64,000 nucleotides of DNA from Synechococcus sp. MVIR-18-1. GTDB lineage: Bacteria > Cyanobacteriota > Cyanobacteriia > PCC-6307 > Cyanobiaceae. The notes under the pieces are model-generated. The model saw only the letters and a program-made list of their open reading frames with translations. It was not told where the DNA came from and searched no databases. The translations under genes and the position numbers were made by a program. The DNA is taken from contig NZ_CP047942.1 in assembly GCF_014279835.1 (NCBI RefSeq), forward strand, positions 1,054,001-1,118,000, written 5' to 3'. Shown here in pieces: positions 30,168 through 38,661 of this stretch (within the stretch, counting starts at the first letter, position 1; each line of letters starts with the position of its first letter).

Positions 30168-32339
30168 TCAACTGACGAATAGCATCTCCCGATAGGAAGG
30201 AAGAGGCCAACGATCGTCATCGACGAGTCCTTCAAGCCCATCCACAACATCCCGCAGCTGCAGGAGACGCGGTAGAAGAACGTTTGCTGCGTGGTTCATT
30301 GATGCAGTGGTGTCGCCGTGATGCAGCTGGTGCAATTCATCATCGAGAGCATTGATTTGATCCTGCATTCGTTGCTGTAGCTCTGCCGCATATTGCAGGG
30401 TCCGTTGATCAGGGTTTAGGCCTACGGCTTGTTGTTGGCTGATACTGCGTGCCAATGAGCCCAGATGTTTCTGAACAGCAGGGCTTATTTGTGTCCGAAC
30501 AATGGACAGTGCAACTTTGGCTTCAACCTCTACGGCCAGCGAGTATTGCTCGCTGTACACCTCGTAGCGGCTCTCTAATTCCACTGGTGAGATCACAGCT
30601 TGACGCTGAAACAGTTCCTTGACGTCGTCCCGGCGCAGCACTGGAAGGGCGTTGGCGGTGTTGCGTAGGTTTTCCAATCCCCGTTGCTCGGTGGCTTCCT
30701 GATGCCATGCATCGGAATATCCATCACCTCCAAAGACAGCTGCACCGTGTTGGTCCATCACTTGCTTTAGGACGTCTGCCGCACAGGCTTCCAAGGATTG
30801 GCCTCCGGAAATGTGTGCCTCAATTTGATCGCTAATCCATTCCAGTGAATCCGCGAGGACGGTATTCATCGCCACCAGTGGACCAGCAACGGATTGTCCA
30901 GATCCCACAGCTCTGAATTCGAACCTGTTGCCTGTAAATGCAAACGGGGATGTTCGGTTGCGATCACCAGCATCCTTCTTGAACTCAGGCAGGCTGTCGA
31001 CACCCAGACGCATCACATCGCCTGTGCTGCTTCCGGTCACCTCGCCACGCTGGAACTGCTGGAAGACTTCTTCTAGCTGTTTGCCCAGGTACATCGAGAT
31101 GATCGCTGGTGGAGCCTCATTGGCTCCTAATCGATGGTCATTTCCTGCTGTCGCAACGACTGCTCTTAAGAGTGGGCCGTAGCGATGCACACCACGGATC
31201 ACGGCGGCGCAGAACAAGAGAAATTGCAGATTGTCGTGGGGCGTTGAGCCAGGATCTAGAAGATTGCCCTGCGTGCTGTTGCCCACAGACCAGTTCACAT
31301 GCTTGCCAGAGCCATTGATGCCAGCAAATGGCTTTTCATGCATGAGACACGTAAATCCATGGCGTTTTGCCGTGCTGCGCAACACAGTCATGATCATTTG
31401 TTGATGATCCGTCGCCACGTTGGCGGCTTCATGAACAGGGGCGATTTCGAATTGTCCAGGAGCAACTTCGTTGTGGCGAGTTTTTGCCGGAATTCCGAGC
31501 CTGTACAGCTGGTGTTCTACGTCTTGCATATAGACCTGAACGCGTTCAGGAATTGCACCGAAGTAATGATCATCAAATTGCTGCCCCTTGGGCGAGGGAG
31601 CGCCGAACAGGGTTCTACCTGCGAGAAGGAGGTCGGGTCGAAGCGTTGCAAATTGACTATCGATCAGGAAATATTCTTGTTCAGCGCCGCAAGAGCTGTT
31701 CACTGCAGCTACGTCCTTGTTGCCAAGCAAATGAAGCAACCGTTGCGCTTGGCGATTCATTGCTGCGTTTGAGCGCAGGAGTGGGGTTTTTTTGTCGAGA
31801 GCTTCGCCTGTCCAACTCACGAACACAGTGGGGATGCATAGGGTGACGCCATTAGGCGTTCGCATCAAATACGCGGGACTTGTGATATCCCAGGCTGTGT
31901 ATCCACGGGCTTCGAATGTGGAGCGAATCCCACCATTGGGGAAGGAACTCCCATCCGGCTCTCCCTGGATGAGGAGTTTGCCCGAAAATTCATGAATGGC
32001 TTGGCCATCTCTTTGTGGGCTAATAAAACCGTCGTGTTTCTCAGCCGTTGAATTTGTGAGGGGGTAAAAGACGTGCGCGTAATAGTGAGCACCATTGCTG
32101 ACGGCCCAATCCCTCATCGCCTGAGCAACCGCGTCAGCTACTTCTAAGTTCAGCTTGCCTCCATCACGGATCACGCGACGAACCACCTTGAATGCTTCCT
32201 TGGGGAGTGCATTTTTCATGCGCGCCAGTGTGAAGACATCACTGGCCCAGATCTCTTCCAGAGAAGGAGTTGTCTCGCAAGCCATTGGCTTGCGTTGTTG
32301 AATGGCCTGTAGAGCTGCCAGTCGTGATGGATGGGGCAT
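30168..32339 (-). CDS. glnN: Glutamine synthetase type III
   Basis: The 723-residue GSIII condenses glutamate and ammonia with ATP. It is far longer than GlnA (about 470) and carries GSIII blocks: [10 protein letters not shown]-type region near 205, [34 protein letters not shown] near 345, and [20 protein letters not shown] near 465 with catalytic residues. In cyanobacteria glnN is often induced under nitrogen starvation by NtcA; I looked for GTA-N8-TAC upstream and did not find it. The nuclease-fold gene follows after 14 bases. Confidence 0.95.
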   Translation of the reverse strand: MPHPSRLAALQAIQQRKPMACETTPSLEEIWASDVFTLARMKNALPKEAFKVVRRVIRDGGKLNLEVADAVAQAMRDWAVSNGAHYYAHVFYPLTNSTAEKHDGFISPQRDGQAIHEFSGKLLIQGEPDGSSFPNGGIRSTFEARGYTAWDITSPAYLMRTPNGVTLCIPTVFVSWTGEALDKKTPLLRSNAAMNRQAQRLLHLLGNKDVAAVNSSCGAEQEYFLIDSQFATLRPDLLLAGRTLFGAPSPKGQQFDDHYFGAIPERVQVYMQDVEHQLYRLGIPAKTRHNEVAPGQFEIAPVHEAANVATDHQQMIMTVLRSTAKRHGFTCLMHEKPFAGINGSGKHVNWSVGNSTQGNLLDPGSTPHDNLQFLLFCAAVIRGVHRYGPLLRAVVATAGNDHRLGANEAPPAIISMYLGKQLEEVFQQFQRGEVTGSSTGDVMRLGVDSLPEFKKDAGDRNRTSPFAFTGNRFEFRAVGSGQSVAGPLVAMNTVLADSLEWISDQIEAHISGGQSLEACAADVLKQVMDQHGAAVFGGDGYSDAWHQEATEQRGLENLRNTANALPVLRRDDVKELFQRQAVISPVELESRYEVYSEQYSLAVEVEAKVALSIVRTQISPAVQKHLGSLARSISQQQAVGLNPDQRTLQYAAELQQRMQDQINALDDELHQLHHGDTTASMNHAANVLLPRLLQLRDVVDGLEGLVDDDRWPLPSYREMLFVS

Positions 32340-32839
32340 CGCTTCTAGGCCCCTCAGGGCATATTTTGATCAACTAAGTTAAGCCCTCGCATGGGGGCCA
32401 AAGCTTCGCTGCTTGAGTTCCATGACATCAGCTCATGACATAAACAGCGTCGTTGCAGAGCATGGGAACCGTCGAGAAGCTTTTTAGGCTGTTCTCAATC
32501 TCAAGTCTTGCGCTCAGCATCGATGTGTTCCCTACTTATAGCGTTGCTGATCAGGACTGTCTCTAAAAATCAAGAGCTGATTATTGATTAGGATTCTGCA
32601 CGATCTGCTTGATACATTCTTGACAATGTTTGTGTCGGTAAAGGCTCAATTTCTGATTTTAATAGCATATTCGATGCGAATAGAGTTGATCAACTTCAGG
32701 AGGCGCCTGGTTCCTTTTTGTTGCTGATGTATTTGTATCGCATTGGGATGAGCTAATATGGAGCGGGTGATTTGTATTTTAATTCTTAGCTTCCTTGTTC
32801 GTTTTGATTACAGATTGATTTCTCAGCTTATTTTTAGTG
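32340..32839. other. Divergent spacer between glnN and a methyltransferase gene
   Basis: About 500 bases that must hold the promoters of glnN (minus) and of the DUF938 gene (plus). No exact NtcA site was found. No open frame is convincing. Confidence 0.5.
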
Positions 32840-33487
32840 ATGGTTTCACCCACTGATCAAGATCGTCTTTATTTCCCAGCAACAGAGCGGAATCGTGGCC
32901 CAATCGGAGATGCTCTTGTTGAAATTCTGCCGCAACAGGGCTCTGTCCTTGAAATTGCAAGCGGAAGTGGTGAACATGCTGTAACTTTTCAGCGGCGGTT
33001 TCCCGGTGTTTTGTGGCAAGCCAGTGATCCTGATGCGGATCATTGCAAAAGTATTAACGCTTGGATTGAACATGAATGTCTGAGTGCTCAGATGCCACAA
33101 GCCTTACAACTCGATGTTCTTGAACGACCTTGGCCGCTTCCTGAGCCGGTAAGGGTTGAATTAAAAGCTATAGTTGCGATCAATCTTGTTCATATCGCCC
33201 CTTGGATTTGTTCTCAATCATTAGTTAAACAGGCCTCTGAATCTCTTCCAATTGGAGGTCGCTTAATTCTTTATGGACCTTATCGCCGAAATGGTTTTCA
33301 TACGAGCTTGAGCAATGAGGCCTTTGATCAATCGCTGCGTGAGCGCAATACATTATGGGGGGTACGTGATCTTGAAGATGTGGAGAAAATTTGTTTTGAT
33401 GTTAACCTTAAAAGCATGCATGTCCAAGACTTGCCTGCCAATAATCTCATGATCAGTTTTTCAAAGTCTGTTAGTTCCAATCGATAG
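32840..33487 (+). CDS. DUF938 family SAM-dependent methyltransferase
   Basis: The 215-residue protein contains YFPATERNRGPIGDALVEIL, the SAM loop VLEIASGSGEHAVTFQ near residue 37, and GGRLILYGPYRRNG near 145, the pattern of DUF938 class I methyltransferases. The substrate is unknown. ATG 32840 is preferred over GTG 32837. The gene stands alone. Confidence 0.85.
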   Translation: MVSPTDQDRLYFPATERNRGPIGDALVEILPQQGSVLEIASGSGEHAVTFQRRFPGVLWQASDPDADHCKSINAWIEHECLSAQMPQALQLDVLERPWPLPEPVRVELKAIVAINLVHIAPWICSQSLVKQASESLPIGGRLILYGPYRRNGFHTSLSNEAFDQSLRERNTLWGVRDLEDVEKICFDVNLKSMHVQDLPANNLMISFSKSVSSNR

Positions 33488-33897
33488 ATGTTCTGCATTT
33501 CTGGTTTGTTACAAGATGGGCTTTATTGAATTTAAATGCTACTAATTTATAATGTCTTTAAGTCGCTTGACTTTGGCAAGAGGGGTTTATTCATATTCTG
33601 TTGAATTTATCTTAAGTCTTGCTTGTTCATAAGTGTGTGGCATCGAAATACTGAAAGGCCAATTTTTTCGCTAGTTACTTGCTTGTGATGAGCAATTAAG
33701 GCACTATATACTAGCGAATAAGATTATTATTTGGCGTCAACTTTTTAATCTCTATCCGTTTTAGACAGATATTCCCCCTTGAGGAACGATATCATTCTGC
33801 TAAACACTATTAATTCCTTGTCAACAACAAATGGTGCCGGTCTTACTTCTTCTGCTTTGGCAATTGAAAGGCTTTATAGAGTGTTAGGTTCCATCAC
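33488..33897. other. AT-rich spacer
   Basis: No frame or structure that I can support in about 400 bases downstream of the DUF938 gene. The stretch marks the left edge of the gene-poor region that extends to about 38.7 kb. Confidence 0.5.
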
Positions 33898-34089
33898 CTA
33901 CTCAGGTTGATGACATCCTTCTAGCTCACGAATAAGAATTCCCTCGAGAGGGAGGGAGAGTTCACTGGAATGATCCCCATCACCCAGCCCATCGAATAAT
34001 AGATCGATTCCCACCGTGTGGATCAGCAGTTCTCCACGACTTTTGGCTGGCGCTCCACAGATCGGTTGGACACCCAGCGGTTTTCCCAC
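33898..34089 (-). CDS. Small hypothetical protein, 63 residues
   Basis: The minus-strand frame from GTG 34089 encodes GKPLGVQPICGAPAKSRGEL and then a run ending ELSLPLEGILIRELEGCHQP. Codon use and GC content are like core genes and clearly higher than the flanks, which argues it is translated. No family is recognised. The start lies 5 bases from a DnaA-box-like site. Confidence 0.45.
   Translation of the reverse strand: MGKPLGVQPICGAPAKSRGELLIHTVGIDLLFDGLGDGDHSSELSLPLEGILIRELEGCHQPE
34017..34025 (-). promoter_or_regulatory. DnaA-box-like site
   Basis: TGTGGATCA (TGATCCACA on the minus strand) differs from the TTATCCACA consensus at one position. It lies inside the 63-residue ORF and has the same orientation as the two sites at 34094 and 34134. 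Confidence 0.35.
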
Positions 34090-34093
34090 ACGT

Positions 34094-34102
34094 TGTGGAT
34101 AA
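34094..34102 (-). promoter_or_regulatory. Perfect DnaA box
   Basis: TGTGGATAA is the exact complement of TTATCCACA, the canonical DnaA 9-mer, here on the minus strand. Confidence 0.5.
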
Positions 34103-34133
34103 AGCTGGCAATAGGGTGCTGAATGGCTGATTT

Positions 34134-34142
34134 TGTGGAAAA
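34134..34142 (-). promoter_or_regulatory. DnaA box, cyanobacterial form
   Basis: TGTGGAAAA is the complement of TTTTCCACA, the form described as preferred in cyanobacterial origins. It lies exactly 40 bases from the perfect box at 34094 in the same orientation. Confidence 0.5.
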
Positions 34143-34182
34143 CTGACCAAAGTATGTCATGCTAATGGTTCCCCATCACCCG

Positions 34183-34213
34183 CCCCGCCTAGCTCAGCTA
34201 AGCGGGGCTTTTT
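34183..34213 (+). terminator. Strong rho-independent terminator without an obvious gene
   Basis: The stem pairs CCCCGC with GCGGGG and TAGCT with AGCTA, with a single C/A mismatch between the two helices, and is followed by CTTTTT on the plus strand. No plus-strand gene lies within about 690 bases upstream, so it may end a small RNA. Confidence 0.75.
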
Positions 34214-34663
34214 GCTGTATGCAATACAAGTAAAGAAGCGATTTAATAGTACGAATGAGCCACTTCTTTTAGGCCTTGCGCCGCCCTTCGGCTGGTTTTA
34301 TGGATTATTTCATGCTGGACATATGGATTTTAATATTTTTAGCTTGAAGTTGTAACTCTAGAGATGAGATCTCTCGTCAATCTCTGATGTAGATAAGGTT
34401 TGCGATGAGATCTTGCGTTGTATGGAAATACTGTGATTGAAGCATTTGTGGATGGAGTAATGCCTTATAGGTGATCTGTCTCGTTGGAATGTTAATGAAT
34501 GAATTTATCGTTAGGCGATAATGTTGAATAATAAGATTTTTTGACCCTTTCGCGTTTAATAGTCAGTTATCGTATCAGACATCTGTTTGTGTTGTTTAGT
34601 AGTATTAAAGGAAGAAGAACGTGTTGATCTAGTGGTGTGGGTCAGAATGTTCAGCTATTGCTA
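34214..34663. other. AT-rich spacer downstream of the orphan terminator
   Basis: About 450 bases without a supported gene. A weak hairpin GCCG-CCCTT-CGGC followed by TGGTTTT is near 34277-34300. No other structure was found. Confidence 0.4.
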
Positions 34664-34897
34664 TCAAACTGAGACGGTTTCTTCAATCTGGGTTTCCCCC
34701 ATGACCTCTGAGCTGGCATTGATCCAGATGATCCCCTGTTGTCTTACTAAACAGATCAAATCGCTGTTGCGAAGAACTCTGTATGTGGAAGGTTCCTCCA
34801 TGCACAGCGCTTTGGCATAGGTGACCGCCGAATGAATATCGTCCTTGCTGGCACTCGGTTTCCAGCCATCAGGAGTGAGCTGTTCAATATTGACCAT
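34664..34897 (-). CDS. Small hypothetical protein, 77 residues
   Basis: The minus-strand protein begins MVNIEQLTPDGWKPSASKDD and continues with AVTYAKALCMEEPSTYRVLR and LICLVRQQGIIWINASSEVM. Composition is that of a folded small protein. The opposite-strand frame has poor composition and is rejected. ATG 34897 is the first start. Unknown function. Confidence 0.6.
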   Translation of the reverse strand: MVNIEQLTPDGWKPSASKDDIHSAVTYAKALCMEEPSTYRVLRNSDLICLVRQQGIIWINASSEVMGETQIEETVSV

Positions 34898-35538
34898 GAG
34901 TAATTTTACTTATTGACCTAATGATCTCGCACTCTGGTTCCCAATAGCAAGCAAAGTGTTCACATCCAAACCAAGGGCTGAATAGTTGTGTTCAACTAAT
35001 CTGTCCATCTGTTTGATCTGATACATAAAATTAAGAATAGATGTGAAAGTTTTTAATTGTCGGGCTACGTGTTCTCTTATTCTTTAAAGGAATAGCAACT
35101 GCAATCTGTGATCTCACTTGTAATTAATTTGTTGAATGCGTGTATAGCTCGCCGAACTATCTTTTCTGGTTAATCTTGATTCAACCTGGCACTATTATTA
35201 AGTGTCATTTATGGCTCTGATGAGTAGGCCTATGATCCAAAGTTCGAAATATTCCTCTAAGAGGTAGGTTGAGACTTTCAACTTGATCTGGGTTTGGAGT
35301 TGGCTACCGGACTCTTTGCAATGACTCATTTTGCTGAGGCCGATAGAGCTAGGTTCTAACCTTTTGATTGTCAAGATGAGGGGTACTCGCATGGACTTCT
35401 TCGGTTCGTAGTAGAAAGATATTTATGTTTTGGATTAACTCAACTCTTTTAGGCATGATTGCTTCCATAGACACCCCAGCAGAACGTTAATGGTCGATGC
35501 GTATCTCCGAACGTTTTTTGTTGACTTGATTTGAACGT
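34898..35538. other. AT-rich spacer, 640 bases
   Basis: No gene is supported. A 64-codon minus-strand frame (35198-35392) has unconvincing composition and no start signal. Confidence 0.45.
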
Positions 35539-35745
35539 TTAGTCTAGATCCGTGGCGATGTAGCAACGTCTGCGGAGCTGGTCCACAAAGGCTCTTGCTT
35601 CTGTACCTCTGTACTTTTCCTTGAGCTGATCAACGATTCCGCCTTGTTCAAGGTTCTTGCCGTAAGCATCAACCACCAGGTCTAGTGCAAAGTCGATTAG
35701 TTCAGCCTCTTCTGCGCTGAGTCGTACATCGACAAAATTTTCCAT
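35539..35745 (-). CDS. Small hypothetical protein, 68 residues
   Basis: The acidic helical protein begins MENFVDVRLSAEEAELIDFA and contains YGKNLEQGGIVDQLKEKYRG. AAGGA sits 11 bases upstream of ATG 35745, a good ribosome binding site. No named family is recognised. Confidence 0.65.
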   Translation of the reverse strand: MENFVDVRLSAEEAELIDFALDLVVDAYGKNLEQGGIVDQLKEKYRGTEARAFVDQLRRRCYIATDLD

Positions 35746-36437
35746 TCGATCCAGGTTCCTTCAAATCGTTTCATCAGAATTCTGGAGCACTGTCTTCGAT
35801 TATGCCTTGGGTGTGAAGTAAAGTTATTTCTTACAAGCTTTTGCTTGTGCAGCTTTCTTCGCTTTATTTTGAATATGTTTGCTTTTTGATGGTTTAAATG
35901 CCTGCATTTGTATGATAATGCCCAAAATCTATTGTTATTCTTTTGAGGAGGCCAGGCTTCGATCTGTTTGTTTGCAATACCAGACTGGCAATAGTTTGAT
36001 TGCTAACGCTGAGACTATTGATATGTGTGCCATTCGGTTAGGACCTGAATGAGTCTTCTGGCCTGCTCAGGGTTGATAAGTATTGATACCAACCCTCTTT
36101 GATTCTTAAAAGTTTCCAAGGATCGCAATTTTGTGTCGTTTAATGCTTGCATGACGCATTCGATCGAGCTATTAAAGTTTTAGTTCGTATCAAACCCTGC
36201 TATGGCGGTTCTTTTTGTTCTCCCCAAAAAACAATCGATCTACCGCCGCTACTGGGCTTCGTCTGCTAAGTAAGCGACGTCGACATGTGCTCAACTCCCT
36301 AAGATCTTTACCCTCGTTATGGTCGGGGGACTAGCTGTTCTTTCAGCAACTCTCGATTGTGTTGAGACATCATATGCATGGCATTTTTTCCCACCTAAAC
36401 CATTGAGATCATCCATCTCAATGGCAAAAATTGCTTC
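35746..36437. other. AT-rich spacer, 690 bases, with tiny ORFs
   Basis: Two tiny frames were noted but are not supported by family or start signals. One is a minus-strand 27-codon frame (35824-35907), very Lys/Ala-rich with a C-terminal ACKK. The other is a plus-strand 23-codon frame (36202-36273). Confidence 0.4.
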
Positions 36438-36872
36438 ATGCTGAAGTTTGCCTTGGTCACACTCATGTTGCTAGCTCCAGCCACTGTGGCAAGAGCTAGT
36501 GATCAACGTCTTCCTCTCGTCCGATTTCAGGGGTGTTATGACGGGGATACATGTACGACAACTGACGCTGAAAAAGTGAGGTTGGCTTGTATCAATGCGC
36601 CTGATATTGCCAAACGTCAACGTTTTAGGGCTACCAGGATGAGTTCCACTTCGTATGACAACAGCGCCTTCGAACGTTCTGCTGACAACTTGAGGGCCTT
36701 GGTTTCAGGTCGACTGGTGGGTATTCGCCGAATCACAACAGATCGCTATGGACGTACTGTTGCCGAGCTTTTCATTGACGACAAGAACGTTGGGTAGCAG
36801 CAGGTGCTGAATGGGTTCGCGGTGATTGTTCGGGAAGATGCTTGGCAATGTGCGTGGTCATCACGCTCATGA
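36438..36872 (+). pseudogene. Secreted thermonuclease-like gene interrupted by one in-frame TAG
   Basis: The frame begins with a signal peptide (FALVTLMLLAPATVARA) and the SNase core FQGCYDGDTC, VRLACINAPD, ITTDRYGRTVAELF. TAG occurs at 36795-36797, then the same frame continues QQVLNGFAVIVREDAWQCAW and ends at TGA 36870. The continued segment matches the C-terminal part of cyanobacterial SNase-like proteins (conserved V-x-x-G-x-A and Q-C-x-W), and the TAG aligns with a Gln in the usual N-V-N-Q-E-M-V run. A single CAG-to-TAG change is the simplest reading. The shortened 119-residue product lacks the last helix and is probably inactive. Confidence 0.7.
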
Positions 36873-36916
36873 CCGTCAGGTGGCTCGTTCAACTGATGCA
36901 ATTGTTGGTTGGCCAC

Positions 36917-36960
36917 GTTGACAATCCATTGCTGTGACACTTGGCTAAGTGTTGACAATC
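36917..36960. repeat. Direct repeats flanking a small hairpin
   Basis: GTTGACAATC occurs at 36917-36926 and again at 36951-36960. Between them lies the inverted repeat ACACTT-GGCT-AAGTGT (36937-36952). The arrangement resembles an operator, but no regulator is known. Confidence 0.45.
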
Positions 36961-37054
36961 ACTTGCACAGTGCTCGCCGGAAGACAGAATTGCCGTGTGA
37001 GGAGGGCTTCTTCACGGAGTGGAAACAAGGCAACACGCCCAAAGAGAAGCCGAG

Positions 37055-37084
37055 AAACCCTGCCTTTGGCGGGGTTTTCTTTTG
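37055..37084 (+). terminator. Rho-independent terminator
   Basis: AACCCTGCC and GGCGGGGTT pair with one T-G wobble around a TTT loop, followed by TTCTTTT on the plus strand. It lies about 180 bases after the interrupted nuclease gene and could end that transcript or a separate small RNA. Confidence 0.7.
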
Positions 37085-37231
37085 TCTGGTGCTTCCTTTG
37101 ATTGCGTGTTTGGCTTGCGTCGTTTGCTCGGCAAATGTTGAGTGTGTCGTATGTGCCCTATGGCTCGGCATTGACCACTGACTTTTGTTTGGAGCAATGG
37201 TTGAGAATGGTCGTACTCGAAACATCCAGTC

Positions 37232-37498
37232 ATGTCCCAAGCCCGCGAGATGATCAATGCTCACTTGTTTCCAATTCTGGCAGTTGTAGCCACTGTGAGT
37301 TCAGTTTCTGTTGCGATTTCGCTGCGTCCGATTGCTCAGCATTCGACTCGTTGGAACCTCTGCTATGACGACAGCATTGCTTGGTATCAGGCCAATAAAC
37401 CTGATTGGACGGTTCAAGACAAAGAAGTTTTTGCCTCCAACTTCTGCAATGGTGGTACTCCTGTCATGCCAGGACCTGGTTTTAAGCCTGCAACCTGA
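37232..37498 (+). CDS. Small membrane-anchored hypothetical protein, 88 residues
   Basis: The protein has an N-terminal hydrophobic segment (LFPILAVVATVSSVSVAISL) that may be a signal anchor, then a polar part with two cysteines (WNLCYDDSIAWYQ, FASNFCNGGTPV). Size and pattern resemble small picocyanobacterial hypotheticals. ATG 37232 is the likely start. Function is unknown. Confidence 0.6.
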   Translation: MSQAREMINAHLFPILAVVATVSSVSVAISLRPIAQHSTRWNLCYDDSIAWYQANKPDWTVQDKEVFASNFCNGGTPVMPGPGFKPAT

Positions 37499-37770
37499 TT
37501 TTGATCAGGGAGTGGCTTCTTGCATCCATATGGAATGCGTTTGTGGGTGTCCAATCAGATTCCAGCTGAGTCTGTCTTTAGAGGGCCTTGTTAACTTCTA
37601 GATGCAGTCAAAGTTCTTGACAATCTGCATGATGCTTCTCTCTATATATAGCTCATATCAAAGATGGTAGCTTTCTATGAGCTCGTTGTTTGCCGCTTGA
37701 GTGTCAAGATTGTATTTTTTACAGGTTAATCAGCATAAGTTTTAAGTATTTCTATGCTGTTTTGTAGGTA

Positions 37771-38064
37771 CTATTTTGTTGTTGCGAGCTTTTCGTGGGG
37801 GATTTCACCAATTAAAAGGACAGCGGTGCCACTGAGTGAAACCATCATCATTCCTCCTTCACCGAATACCTCGTAGTCAATGTCAACCCCGATTACCGCA
37901 TTGGCTTTCATTGCAGTCGCTCTAACCACCATTTCTTCGGTGGCTACTTGCCGCGCTTTTTCCAGCGCTTGCTCGTATGCACGCGAGCGACCGCCGATGA
38001 TGTCTCTCATACTTGCAAGCATGTCACGGAAAATGTTGGCACCGATGATGTTGTTGAAATCAGC
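37771..38064 (-). pseudogene. 5'-truncated YbjQ-family (DUF74) gene
   Basis: The frame contains the YbjQ/DUF74 core: [48 protein letters not shown] and [13 protein letters not shown]. Complete members are about 105 residues and begin with a beta-strand segment before the GANIFRD part. Here recognisable homology starts 14 codons before the first ATG (38022), but the frame is closed by TAA at 38083-38085 with no ATG, GTG or TTG in between. An 83-residue protein from ATG 38022 may be made, but it would lack the N-terminal part of the fold. Confidence 0.65.
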
Positions 38065-38171
38065 ACGTGAATTGATTAAGTATTAGGTACTTGTGATTCA
38101 TGAGTTTACTGGAGAGGGGAATTGGCTTGCTCAACTGGTTGGTTGTACTATTTCATCTACAAATCAGATCC

Positions 38172-38309
38172 TTAATTCTGTTTCATGGCCAACAAATGGT
38201 CGGAAGGGGGATCGATCCCCCGCAACCATCCCTGAGGCCAGACCAAGGCCCAGATGAGTGAGCCCATGACAAGGGCGGTTGATTCCAGATCAAAGTCCAA
38301 TTTGAACAT
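38172..38309 (-). CDS. Very small single-span membrane protein, 45 residues
   Basis: The minus-strand frame encodes MFKLDFDLESTALVMGSLIW and then ALVWPQGWLRGIDPPSDHLL. It has a charged N-terminus and one hydrophobic helix (about residues 11-25). The start overlaps the last 20 bases of the interrupted basic-protein gene. The GGGGGATCGATCCCCC palindrome in this stretch is part of its coding sequence. No family is recognised. Confidence 0.5.
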   Translation of the reverse strand: MFKLDFDLESTALVMGSLIWALVWPQGWLRGIDPPSDHLLAMKQN

Positions 38310-38661
38310 TCAAGCCTGAAGGACGGTAATACCTTGATCCATTCCTGTATCCCTATCCATAGGCGTAGGCAGGACGAAGAGGCCTATAACCGCCAAACCT
38401 TCCATTGCTATAGCCGTTACGGCGATATCGATTCCAATCCCGTCGGTCATGACGCACGACACGACGTAGTTGCCTGTTCTAACGGCGTATCTGCCTGTTG
38501 CGCTGCTTTGCTTCAGCTGACGGAGCTACGGCCAATGTTGTGGCTCCGATTATTCCGAAGCAAATAACAGAAGTTACCACATTTTTCCAGATGGTGACTG
38601 AGAAAACTCTTGAGTTGTAGTCATCGCTTTCCGTGTGATCTTCTGACAATGACGCAAACAC
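38290..38661 (-). pseudogene. Secreted Arg-rich protein gene interrupted by two in-frame TAG codons
   Basis: The frame starts at ATG 38661 with a hydrophobic export signal (ICFGIIGATTLAVAPSAEA) and a basic region (KQRNRQIRR). It is cut by TAG at 38479-38481, continues NRQLRRVVRHDRRDWNRYRR and RPLRPAYAYG, is cut again by TAG at 38353-38355, continues GYRNGSRYYRPSGLNVQIGL and ends at TGA 38290-38292. The coding character (Arg/Tyr/Gly-rich, unbroken frame of 124 codons) is preserved across both stops. Recent mutation is the simplest explanation; read-through is a less likely alternative. Confidence 0.6.

Larger units (their letters stand above)
36873..37231. other. Gene-free stretch with repeats and a terminator
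   Basis: It holds two GTTGACAATC direct repeats around a small hairpin (36917-36960) and a structured, GC-richer segment ending in a rho-independent terminator at 37055-37084. No protein gene is supported. Confidence 0.5.

Noticed and set aside
32340-32839. NtcA site upstream of glnN
   Set aside because: Searched by eye for GTA-N8-TAC and close variants; none found.
34103-34213. Possible Yfr1 small RNA
   Set aside because: The conserved ACTCCTCACAC core motif of Yfr1 is not present near the orphan terminator.
34587-34820. 77-codon plus-strand frame opposite a minus-strand gene
   Set aside because: The minus-strand frame has far better amino-acid composition; this is its shadow.
35198-35392. 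64-codon minus-strand frame
   Set aside because: Composition is weakly protein-like but there is no start signal or homology I can name.
35824-35907. 27-codon Lys/Ala-rich frame on the minus strand
   Set aside because: No start signal, no recognised family, and AT-rich low-complexity sequence easily gives such frames.
36202-36273. 23-codon plus-strand frame starting ATGGCGGTT
   Set aside because: Too short and unsupported by a ribosome binding site or homology.
38190-38225. GC-rich palindrome resembling a tRNA 3' end or phage attachment site
   Set aside because: No cloverleaf can be completed around it, and the bases fit the 45-codon minus-strand frame (38172-38309).
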